Assembly: GCA_023014485.1 (NCBI GenBank)
Contig: JAJOZX010000087.1
Span: 1,497,501-1,561,500 of the forward strand
From: Bathynomus jamesi
Lineage: Eukaryota > Arthropoda > Malacostraca > Isopoda > Cirolanidae
DNA length: 64,000 nucleotides
Reading direction: 5' to 3'
Shown here one piece after another: positions 11,896 through 21,421 of this stretch. Below the pieces are notes generated by a model, which did not search any database, was not told where the DNA came from, and worked only from the letters and a program-made list of their open reading frames with translations. The translations under genes were made by a program, and so were the position numbers. The stretch's first letter is position 1. Every line of letters starts with the position of its first letter.

Positions 11896-11908
11896 CTATA
11901 TCCTGTAG

Positions 11909-12087
11909 TAAATGCAAAAACCTTCACTTTTTTCTAAGTGAAGGTCAAAATATGATAATAAAAACCCACTCTAATAGACAGAGTTTATTTCCACAACAGT
12001 TTCGATGTCCACTGGCATCCTCTTCGGGTGGGCATCGAAACTGTTGTTGAAATAAACTCTGTCTATTAGAGTGGGTTTTTATTATCA
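11909..12087. mobile_element. Fold-back retroposed insert, Penelope-like, 12-bp target duplication
   Basis: The mariner 5' region is interrupted by 179 bp flanked by perfect 12-base repeats TATATCCTGTAG (11897-11908, 12088-12099). Arms of about 60 bases (11950-12010, 12030-12090) are inverted copies containing CATCGAAACTGTTG and AATAAACTCTGTCTATTAGA, plus a small CCTTCACTT hairpin at the left. On the minus strand the centre reads CCGAAGAGGATGCC followed by GGACATCGAAAC, resembling the CTGANGA...GAAAC core found in Penelope-like retroelements. The 12-bp duplication fits retroposition. The hammerhead relation is an inference. Confidence 0.7.
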
Positions 12088-12320
12088 TATATCCTGTAGA
12101 AAATAAAATAGAAATATAATTATTTCAGCAAAATAGACAGGGACTTTTGGACCATCCTGTCTTGGCCTAGTTTGCAAGTGAAAAGGGCCATAGTCTAAGA
12201 ACTGGAAAATTACTTCATTAACAGAATATAAAGTTTCATAGAGTGATTAAGGAGTTTATGATTCAAGCAGGGTACTTTTCAGTATTATGTGATCTCTGAG
12301 TTTCGGCAATGGGTTAATCA

Positions 12321-12359
<39 letters not shown>

Positions 12360-12575
12360 ACCTAACTGGAAATAGCTAATCTTGGGGATGGGGATTGGGG
12401 ATATAATAATAATAATGACGATAATAATAATAATAATGATAATAATAATAATAATGATGATAATAATAATAATAATGATAATAATAATAATAATAATGAT
12501 GATAATAATAATAATAATATTCATCATTCACTGACTCCCAACCTGGAAATAATAGTAATAATATATGTTCGGCGT

Positions 12576-12613
<38 letters not shown>
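12321..12613. repeat. Cluster of microsatellites
   Basis: (GT)n at about 12321-12354, (ATA/ATG)n at 12402-12520 and (AG)n at 12575-12613. The long isoleucine frame across the middle tract is a repeat artefact. Confidence 0.95.
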
Positions 12614-13436
12614 ATTCATTACATCATATTTCAATGATTCATTTTGTGTATTGCTCCCTTATCATGGTATTGAGTACATTTGTACGGGTCTGACCAGAGA
12701 TAAAGCGGAGAATACCGAGTGAGTTAAGCCATACCCACAAAATGCATTTACGGAGAGGGGGTACGTGTAGAAACCACTAGGCTATATATACACCTTTCAG
12801 ATGTTCCGTGCGATGATTCCCCATTTCATGGTGAGAGGTAACACTGTAGAAGGGTTCGACCATAGGATATATTAAGTTAGGTGTACTTTAAAACTTTTTA
12901 TCTATTAAAATGGTGCCCGGTAAAGTTCATAGTATGACGTCACACCAAGAGAGGATGATGTGTGAGAATAGGTTAGGTTGGGTTAGGTTAGGTTACTCTT
13001 GGGGTGGCGTGAAAAATGAGGTTAGGTTAAGCAAAAACGAATTATTGTGCTATAAAGAGTCGGGTCGGGGATTCGACTTCCGATGGTACATAGCCGAATC
13101 ATTGTACTATAAAGACCTGAATCTTGCTAGGTTAGGTTAGTTTACTCTTGGGGCAGCGTGAAAAATAAGGTTACGTTAGTTTAGGTTAGGTTACAAATTT
13201 TCTACTTTTTACTTTTGAGGGGGCTGACCCTCCCGCCCCGACTCCCAATTTTTATTTTTTATATTTTGGGGCTGGCACAAACACCCCCTCCCCACTACCC
13301 CCACCCCCTCTACCTTTTTGAAAACATACTACTTATTATTCAATAACTTTGCCTTTAACTAGATCACAAAGCAATGAATTAAAACTTTAAAATTCACGAT
13401 AAAATGTTTTTGTAAGGATGTCTTAAACATGAACCG
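12614..13436. other. Non-coding, TTAGG-rich stretch
   Basis: Several GGTTAGGTTAGGTTA-like runs (about 12970-13000, 13129-13140, 13170-13190) resemble the arthropod telomere unit TTAGG but are interspersed and degenerate, so this is not a telomere. No gene was recognised. Confidence 0.5.
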
Positions 13437-13748
13437 GTACTTACGTATTATCGGGACTACCAAACTGTTTATTATGGATTTTTTCTGTCGTCATTTTCGT
13501 TTAAACTAACGAAAATATCACAACTTAACCTAACCAAACATCAAGGGCGTACAGTTGACCTAACCGAGCATTCAATTAACTGAATTAACTGATGTCCAGT
13601 TAGGTCAACTGAATGCCCGGTTAGGTCAACTGTACGCCCTTGATGATTGGTTAGGTTAAGTTGTGATATTTTCGTTAGTTTAAACGAAAATGATGAGAAC
13701 AAAAATACATAATAAACAGTTTGGTAGTCCCGATAATACGTAAGTACC
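13437..13748. repeat. Large imperfect palindrome (arms about 140-150 bases)
   Basis: GGTACTTACGTATTATCGGG at the left is the reverse complement of the right end (13729-13748). The arms continue through AAACTAACGAAAATATCACA, the AACTTAACCTAACC motif and GGGCGTACAGTTGACC to a short centre near 13590. No coding sequence. It has MITE-like form with TTAGGT units in each arm. Confidence 0.85.
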
Positions 13749-14140
13749 CATGAACTAAATATCTTGTCACTCTCTGAATCATATTTAACTTTAGCTTAAT
13801 TAACACTGTATTTGCAACCAGAATGAAAAAGCCATTATCTGAGCATAAACGTTTATAATTTTCATAAGTTCTGTATTATTATTATTATTATTATTATTAT
13901 TGGTCTCTATTTCATGCACACTTAATATTCAAACCCTAAAACTGGAGCTGCGCTATATGAATACCAAATCAAGTATGGCTTAATGTGAAAAAATTGCATT
14001 TCCAAATACCCTAAAGCCCTAAAGTAGAAGCATAATAATAGGTGCATGAAATTTAAGATCCTATTATGGATTTTGGGGTGCTGAAAACGAATATGACCAT
14101 AAAAACAGTCGATTGGCTACAGTTTCCAAGAAAATTTAAG
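13749..14140. other. No gene seen
   Basis: AT-rich sequence with an (ATT)n tract at about 13874-13902. It lies downstream of the K1 reading frame and may hold its 3' end. Confidence 0.4.
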
Positions 14141-16086
14141 TTACACATTTTGCGTATATAGATACCATATATTAGTAACATACCTGTATAATGCAGTCAC
14201 TTTTATTGATTCAACCCGTCGCTTCTTTGCTTGTCTCTTGTATTCAACTTCTGGAGCATCTCTTTTTATTGTCCAGCAATAGTCTGCTAACAATGATGGA
14301 CTCCATTTCCCCTGGTAGCGTTTCTCCATCGCTGAGATATCCTGGTGGAAACGTTCACCATGTTCATCGCTGACTGCTCCGCAGTTGGCCGGAAAAAATT
14401 CCAGGTGCGAATGGAGGAAATGTATCTTTAAAGACATATTGCAGCCCTTCTTTTGATAGGACAACAGCAGGTTTTCCACCAGCTCCCTGTAATTGTCAGC
14501 TTTGGTATTTCCGAGAAAATTGGTTGCTACTAACCGGAAAGCATTCCACGTTGTCTTCTCCTCACCACCTAGGATACGGTCGAACTCCTCATCTCTAAGA
14601 AGCTCGCGGATCTGTGGACCAACAAATACACCCTCCTAGATTTTTGCTTCACTGAGCTTTGGGAATTTACCACCGAGGTACTTAAAAGCTGCCCCCGTTT
14701 TATCCATAGCCTTAACAAAATTTTTTATGACGGCCAGTTTGATGTGTAAGGGTGGTAACAAAATCTAGCTCGATTCTACAAGTGGAGGATACTGAACATT
14801 TTTTGTTCCAGGTTCCAATGAGTGTCGGAGTGGCCAATCCTTCTTCATGTAATGAGAAGTCCTAGCCCGACTATCCCATTCACACAGAAAACAGGAATAC
14901 ATCAGTGTAGTCTAATTCGACCATATAAAGAGATAATATTGATAGTGCTGGCACTGATTCATCTTCTGGCAGCCTCGCTTACTTAGAGCCTCGCCACAGT
15001 TAGAGTAAATGTCTCCAAACAGTATCAAGTTACGTTGTATTTCAAGAACTAGCCCGACTATCCCATTCACACAGAAGAGAATAATACTTTGTGTAGCCCG
15101 GCTGCAGTCCAAGCACGACAGCAACAACTTTCAAGTCACCACAAACCTGCCACTGATGTTTGTCATAGTTTATGCAGTTCTAAAGTTGCAAATTCATCTT
15201 GTCATATGTTTCCTTCATGTGGACTGCATGACCAACTGGAATTGATGGCAATACGTTGCCAGCATGCAACAAAACAGCTTTTAGACTCAACTTCGATGAA
15301 TCAATGAACAGTCTCCACTCATCAGGATTGTGAATAATGTTGAGAGCTGCCATCAGACCATCGATGTCGTTGGAAGCTACAAGGTCACCTTCCATGATGA
15401 AGAATGGGACAAAATCTTTTTGACGGTCACGAAACTTACACACTCTAACATTTTCAGCGAGGAGATTCCACTGCTGCAATCTGGAGCCCAACAGCTCTGC
15501 CTTACTCTTTGGCAGTTCTAAATCTCTGATAAGGTCGTGTAATTCATTCTGAGTTATCATGTGCGGTTTAGAAGATGTCAAGTTATAAACAAATTCAGGG
15601 TCTTGTGAAGTTGAAGGCTCACAAGTTTCGCAGGTTCCTTCATTCTCCTTGTCCTCTGACTACAGGGAGAATGAGTGTAGGGGCTCAGGAACGGTAGTCC
15701 TTCGCCGTGAGGTACCGGGCGTATAGCAGAGGGTATATTCGGATATTGTAAAATCCACTTTTTCTTCTTGCAAATACCTTTCTTGACTGGAGGCACCATG
15801 CAGAAGTAACAATTGCTGACATAATCTGTTGGTTCTCTCCACACCATTGGCACTGCAAAAGGCATAGATTTCCTTTTCCAATTCAACCACTGGCGAAGGT
15901 TTGTTGCACAAGTATTGCAGCATATGTGTGGGCCCAGCTCTTGTCCTGATCTCCAATCTTACAGCCAAACTAATGGTGATAGGCTTTCCTAATCACGGCG
16001 GTTATAGCACGCTTTTGTGATGCAAAAGTCAATTCTCCACAAACATAACAGAAGTTATCTACACTGTTCACGCAATTACGAGGCAT
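14141..16086 (-). pseudogene. K1: intronless, degenerate family K protein (probable transposase)
   Basis: Starts MPRNCVNSVDNFCYVCGEL at 16086. An N-terminal Cys-rich domain follows (CYVC; GDQDKSWA; CYFCM after PMVWREPTDYV), then YPNIPSAIRPVPHG, LLGSRLQQWNLLAENVRV, EWRLFIDSSKLSLKAVLL, VCGDLKVV, LLCEWDSRA, IKLAVIKNFVKA, HSHLEFFP, GERFHQDI, YQGKW and LADYCW. This is a widespread arthropod repeat family of unnamed function. In-frame stops (for example HH*FGC near 15970, LQL* at 15180) and frameshifts make it dead. I infer a DDE-type transposase with Asp in FIDSSK and GDLK and Glu in GERFHQD; this has not been tested. Unlike K2 it has no introns at the two homologous points. A local duplication (14869-15080) repeats the CEWDSRA codons. 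Confidence 0.7.
14869..15080. repeat. Short duplication within K1
   Basis: The same segment of about 28 bases (CTAGCCCGACTATCCCATTC followed by ACACAGAA) occurs near 14870 and 15053, each encoding CEWDSRA on the minus strand. The roughly 155 bases between do not match family K. Either a local tandem duplication or an insertion flanked by a repeat. Confidence 0.7.
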
Positions 16087-16185
16087 CTTTGTTCAAATTA
16101 GGCTGAAAAAAATTCAGTTTCAAAAGCAAACACTAAAAAGAGTTTGACAATGGTGCACTGTATGACTTCCGCGAATGAATTGATG

Positions 16186-16579
16186 CTGTGGCGTAATATG
16201 TAGACGCCTATTACACATCGACGCCATGACTCTACTGCGCATGCGCGTAGTTATATTTTTTTTATTTTAATAAATTAATGTAATTACATTGCATTTTAAT
16301 AATTTTAAATTAGGTAAGGTTAAGTTAGGTTAGTATTCCATTTATGTTAATATCAAAAACATTATGGGAAGCAATATGATAAAATGACCCAATCTATTTT
16401 TTAATAAATAATTTACAAATATATAATGTAATAGATAAATTTAAAATTACATTTTATTGTGTATATACAGTATGTATATATTTATATTAATTTATTAAAA
16501 TAAAAAAAATATGACTACGAGCATGCGCAGTAGAGTCAATGCGTCGATGTGTCACAGGCGTCTACATATTACGCGACAG
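16186..16579. mobile_element. MITE with about 95-base inverted repeats
   Basis: Left end CTGTGGCGTAATATGTAGAC and the inverted right end CTGTCGCGTAATATGTAGAC match through ACATCGACGC, CTACTGCGCATGC and a run of TATTTTTTTTATTTTAATAA. Only a 3-base direct repeat (ATG) flanks it, so its superfamily is unclear. It lies about 100 bases upstream of the K1 start. Confidence 0.8.
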
Positions 16580-16906
16580 ATGCAGTCCAGTTAGTAGGGT
16601 GCAGGTTTGCCTGATATCTTTATAAATAGAGTCAATTGCCAATTTTAGGCATCATTTTCGTATTCAGTGACCCAAAATTAGTAAAGATTGACTACTTTTA
16701 TTTCCGAAACATTTTGGCTGTAGATCACTGTAATTAATATTTGCTTACACCTACATGTCAATAAGGTATTTCGGGCTCAAAGCTTCTTGATCCTTAACTA
16801 CCAGTTTACCACCAGTGACTATAATTACAGTCTTATAAACAACCTAGCTTTAAGCACATGTGCCCATTCTCACACAAACCAGCTAGAACATTTTTAGGAC
16901 TTCATA

Positions 16907-17139
16907 TACAAAAGGTTGACAAAGGAAAATAGACACCACGATGATCGTCCTCAAAAACAAATGACAAAGCTCATCAATGGAATGCCAGAACGTGTCAACT
17001 TTACATAATGAAAAGGGGAAAGCAGCACGATTCTAAATATATTGATTTAATAAATTTGTTATTATTTATTGACTTTTATTTTCAAATAAAAACTAGAGAA
17101 AAACCGAAGGTGTCTATTTACTTTTGTCAACCCTTTGTA
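16907..17139. mobile_element. Small mariner-type MITE
   Basis: TACAAAAGGTTGACAAAGGA at the left matches the inverted right end TACAAAGGGTTGACAAAAGT; both continue AATAGACACC. Ends within TA fit Tc1/mariner. No coding sequence. Confidence 0.65.
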
Positions 17140-17295
17140 AGTCCTACACTACACTTGTGTTGGGTTAATTTATTTCCAATTAAAAAGAGAGCCTTAGAGA
17201 AAAACCGAAGGTGTCTATTTACTTTTGTCAACCCTTTGTAAGTCCTACACTACACTTGTGTTGGGTTAATTTATTTCCAATTAAAAAGAGAGCCT
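17094..17295. repeat. Tandem duplication, two identical 101-base units
   Basis: 17094-17194 and 17195-17295 are identical by eye, each beginning TAGAGAAAAACCGAAGG. The unit contains the right end of the MITE at 16907-17139, so the end is duplicated. Confidence 0.9.
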
Positions 17296-17522
17296 TACCA
17301 GTTGTAGCCTTTTATAGGTTATAAATCAGCGATGCGAATACGGCTCGCCAGTAGTTTCTATCCGGCCTTCCATGAATCAAGCAAAAATAAAAAAAAGTTA
17401 CCTATATTTTTCAAGCGCTGTTATCCAAGTTTCATTCAATAAAATAAATGATTCACACTCGAGTTTGTTGCCATGATCACAAGAATAAGTAATTTCCTTA
17501 CTTTATTGCTTAAACTTTAGAT

Positions 17523-17594
17523 CAGTGGTTCCCAACCTTTTTTTTTTGCTGCGACCCTAAACTGGCCACCAACAGGACCTCCCGACCCTCAGGA

Positions 17595-17629
<35 letters not shown>

Positions 17630-17728
17630 TTGAATTAAGAAATAGTGAATATAGTGACCCTTCGCGACCCTACTTGAGGACCCCCGCGACTCTGATTTGG
17701 GGTCGCCACCCGAGGTTGGGAACCACTG
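17523..17728. mobile_element. hAT MITE
   Basis: Begins CAGTGGTTCCCAACCT and ends AGGTTGGGAACCACTG, the classic hAT MITE terminus. Flanking 8-mers do not match (CTTTAGAT, CGTTAAAC). It lies in the middle of an outer fold-back whose arms are about 17491-17513 and 17730-17752. Confidence 0.85.
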
Positions 17729-18124
17729 CGTTAAACAATAAAGTAAGGAAATTTTTTACACTGTGAATACAACAATGAACTCAGCAATATTTATGAATCA
17801 ACTTTTTCATTTGATCTTTGCTTGAATATGACTGACTACTTTCAAAAAATTTTCAGATATTGAAACATATCAAAAAGTATAAAATTATTTCGAACTACTT
17901 TTCATGTAAACGCTGAAAGTACCGAACCATCCTCACAATTTATAAATTTTTAACACTGTACTTGGAACTGAAGAGAATTTAATTAATTCCTTTCACCGCG
18001 GTGAATGCTTTACTTCAAAAACGTGGAAAAGAATCAGAGTGAAAATATACACGGCGAAAAAAAAAATATATATATATATATATACACACTATATATACAC
18101 ACTCGTATATATATATATACTGTA

Positions 18125-18191
18125 CATGTCTCCTTGGCCCATTTTAAGATAACAAATTCGGCCCGCGAGCTAAAAAGGTTGGGCACCACTG
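18125..18191. mobile_element. Solo hAT end
   Basis: Reading inward from 18191 on the minus strand: CAGTGGTGCCCAACCTTTTT, then AGCTCGCGGGCC, a typical hAT terminus. The partner end was not found; an AT microsatellite (18066-18120) lies on that side. Confidence 0.6.
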
Positions 18192-19329
18192 CTATAAACC
18201 AATTAAGGTAAGTGGCAAATCAGTGAAGCCGTGAAAATGTATAATTAAGGAAACTTTTCTTATATAACTTTAGAAAATTCTTAACTTTTTAAGGAAAATA
18301 AGAAATAGTATAACAGTAGTCATACACTCTAAATGGTACTAAACATTCACTTATATGTATGAAACGTCTGCTCGACATCTCATAATTAATTTAGCTTTCT
18401 GAAATGAATAATAACTGTTTTGAAATATTTACTACATATTTTAAATTTCTGAAAATGGTGCGTAAATGTTTCATATATATATATATATATATATAAAGGC
18501 GTAGAAATTAAACGTTTTATTTGTATAATAATTTAGTTTTCTCTTCTCTGCGCCTAGACGCATGCGCAGTGGGTTAAAAATGTTTTGAAGTTGTGACGCA
18601 GTTTATGTAGTGTTCATATTTATTGGCTTTCTCGAAAACAGGAGAAAATAGTTATTATATATGTGCATTTATCCATTTATTCCATGTAGGTTTAGGTGTT
18701 TTAAATGTCGTTAATAGATTTATTATTTTATTTATTTGTCTAGTCCTTGGCAAGTAAAATGTTTCAAGATTAAGAACCAGCCTATGACCTTTGAGCCTAG
18801 CCTTAGACCTAGGTCTCTTGATATATAATACGCTTATCCTAGGTTCAGTCTCTAATGTTAGACAACTTATATTTGAGAGAAGACACCGATAAGTTAAAAA
18901 GGGTTCGGGTTAGAACACCCCGAATCCAGGACGGATTGGTAAAATATTTGAGGAAAAATTAGCTGAACTTACATGAGAAGTAATTTAAGTATTTAGAACT
19001 GATAAATGGCTTTGATAATGTAAATTGCAGGACGCTATTTCATAGAGATACAAAGTCAATTACAAGAAGAAATTGATATTAACTGAAAGTCAAAAGTTTT
19101 TAAGAGTAATGCTGTGGAGCAATTTTTGGATCTTTTCCTTTATAGCACCCCGAATTTCTTCTTTTCAGTTGTATGCCCTTGAAAGTTGATTAGGTTAAGT
19201 CGTGATATTTTCGTTAAAGCTAAATTAGGGGTGCTACAAAGGAGAAGATCCTTTAGATATTTCAACTGACTTACTGAACTGGCTAACGAAATGTTTAATG
19301 TAAAATGTCTAATGCATTAAACAGCTTAA
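18192..19329. other. No gene recognised
   Basis: AT-rich non-coding sequence with a short (TA)n at about 18475-18495. Parts near 19140-19210 repeat the palindrome vocabulary of 13.5 kb (GATATTTTCGTTA). Confidence 0.4.
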
Positions 19330-20170
19330 AATCAAAACTGGGACAATGAAACAAACGAAACTTCTGCTTCTATTTTTTTTTACGCAGGAAGGATGGGACA
19401 AGAGCGAATGTCTCAAAAACGACCCCCATAGAGGAAGAAGAGAGCCAAAATCAGGGTACAAGATTTTTGAAATGGCTGGACACTCTGCTTTCGAAAGATT
19501 GGAGGTCATAGATAGGGAAAAAGATGGATTGAGGAAGATTGTTCCAGAGTTCACCGGTTGAGTAGATGAAAGATTGAAAATACCGATTAACTGTTGCGTT
19601 AGAGAGTTGGACAGAAAAGGAGTGAAAACGTGTTGAAAGTCTGATGATGCCTGTTCTCTTTAAAGAAGGTATGCAGTTAGAAAGTTTAGAACAGCAGTAT
19701 TAAAGTGAGTAAGGCAACATTGCGGTGAAGAGTGGAGCGGGAATTGATGAGACGAAATCCTTTGATTCCACTTGGTCAAGTAGAGCTGTGTGGGTTGATG
19801 CACCCCACACAGGAGAAGCGTACTTTATACAGAGGCGAACAAGAAACCCTGAATAGAGACAGTAACTGACTGGGGGTGAAGAAACTACAGAGCCGGCACA
19901 GCACACCTAACCTATTCGAAGCTGTTTTAGAGAGTATATGTGATCTCCCCAGGAAAGATCACGAGAAAAGGAAATGTCAAAAATGTTATGAGAAACGAAG
20001 GATTGAGTTGTGTATTGTTGAAGGTAAGGGGATAGTCGTGTGGAAGATTGTGACGAGTTGACAGATGGAGAAACCGAGTTTTTGAGGCACTGAAAGACAA
20101 GGTTTTCTCTGCTCCAGTCAGAAATAGTAGAAAGATCAAAGGTCAGGTGCATCATAGCCGTCCCACGCGA
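19330..20170 (-). pseudogene. Degenerate Jockey-type LINE reverse transcriptase, C-terminal part
   Basis: Minus-strand pieces read FDLSTISDWSREN, LHLSTRHNLPHDYPLTFNNT, ITFLTFPFLVIFPGEI, LVRLCIKYASPVWGASTHTA, LLDQVESK and, towards the 3' end, SGTIFLNPSFSLSM. They occur in the order seen in a LINE family I associate with decapod crustacean genomes (motif YASHVWGGSTHTALLDRVESKA shortened here). Frameshifts throughout. The 5' continuation to about 20390 is too degenerate to place. Confidence 0.7.
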
Positions 20171-20928
20171 AGCATGGGACGACTGTTGAGAGGGACGCTT
20201 TGTGAAACGGGTGGAGAAATAAAGTGAGGAAGAGAAGGTGAGGTTTAGAGGAGGAAAGATTGAAAATATTAGGAAGGGCCACGAATATTGGAGAAGTTTG
20301 TGAAAAGGGAATGAGGCAGCGGCCCAGAACACCTCGAATTCGAATGGGCAGTAGCAGAACAACCCCCGTTGCCGGGTCTGCATTCCCATTATCGGGGGAG
20401 CCAGAAGTGGGAATATTTATCGTTTCCTCCCCAGGGGACTCCGAAGCTCTTGAGATCGATGTCTTTATTTAAATTTTGAAAATAAGTTAGTGTAAAACCG
20501 GCATGCGAGTCGAAAAGTTTAATGTGTTTACTATGCATAATTTAGGGTGCTTTTAAAAACTGAAAGTGTGAATTTCGGGTCACGGAACCCCGCAAATGAT
20601 GAGGTTCCGGGAGCAAATAAAGCACATGATTTTTTTGGAAAATCATCAAATATTTAGAGGTTGCCCAAAGACCCCAAAGTTTTACCCATATGCTCATTTA
20701 TTTATGCGCCCTTTTTAAGTCACTTCTAGTGTTTATTAACCCATTGATACACAGCGTCCCCAAAATTAGAAATTGCACTTGTCAATTGCGTTCTGATAAT
20801 CCATATTTCTTTACTTCAGTATACCAACAAATGAATTTTCTTTAATTCTAAATCGTTTTCTCTTAATTACTCACGTCTTTCGTGCATTTACGTAATGGTG
20901 GCCAAGAAGCATCACAGTTCTCATAATG

Positions 20929-21407
20929 GTAAGTGTTATTTAAAAAATTCATATATTTCAAACGTTTTTTTTTACTTAGCACTGTAATGGATGGTATTAT
21001 GAAGTGTTTGTAAGTAATATAATGACTTGTTTTACCGGCAATATTTTTGTTTCCAAAAATAGTTATAAGGTTTAATTTTTATGCGTATAAAATTTTGGAC
21101 GCTCTCTGCTTCAGCGTATTGCAATCATCTTTTTTCGCATCGTCTGAGTGAAATAGTGTAGTGTACCGTAGATTATTTTAAATTTATATAAGGATTGGAT
21201 ATACTGTAAATGATTATGTATGCATGATTTCGCAAAATTATTATAATTTTAATACATATTGTGTTCATGGGTTATCAGCCAATCATTGTTTGAACACAGA
21301 TTACGGTTACAAAGAGGGTGGCTTATTTCTACACATTTTCCTGAGGTACTTTATCCATGAATGGGTTAAATTAACTTACCAATTTCACTGTTTTGTCTTA
21401 TTCACAG
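20929..21407 (+). promoter_or_regulatory. Predicted 5'-UTR intron of T-C
   Basis: Strong donor ATG|GTAAGTG at 20929 and acceptor TCTTATTCACAG ending at 21407, 14 bases before the start codon. Equivalent acceptors sit 12-58 bases upstream of the ATG in T-A, T-B and T-D. Confidence 0.6.
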
Positions 21408-21421
21408 ATAACTGGTGAACG

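Larger units (their letters stand above)
10800..12159 (-). mobile_element. Tc1/mariner-like element with both ends
   Basis: CAGGGTTGTCC... at 10800 is matched by the inverted CAGGATGGTCC... ending at 12159. Both continue AAAAGTCCCT, then CTATTTTGCTGAAATAAT, so the inverted repeats are about 45 bases. Total 1,360 bp including a 179-bp later insertion (11909-12087). The transposase gene is on the minus strand. TA is present only on the left flank, so the target duplication has eroded or is uncertain. Confidence 0.85.

Noticed and set aside
12318..12527. Minus-strand frame coding for a long poly-isoleucine protein
   Set aside because: Translation of an (ATA/ATG)n and (GT)n microsatellite.
12321..12613. 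CRISPR array
   Set aside because: Microsatellites without spacer structure, and the genome is eukaryotic.
12968..13190. Telomere
   Set aside because: The TTAGG-like units are few, degenerate and interspersed, and lie between transposons in mid-contig.
16186..16579. Terminal inverted repeats of the K1 element
   Set aside because: Both arms lie on the same (5') side of the gene, so this is a separate MITE.
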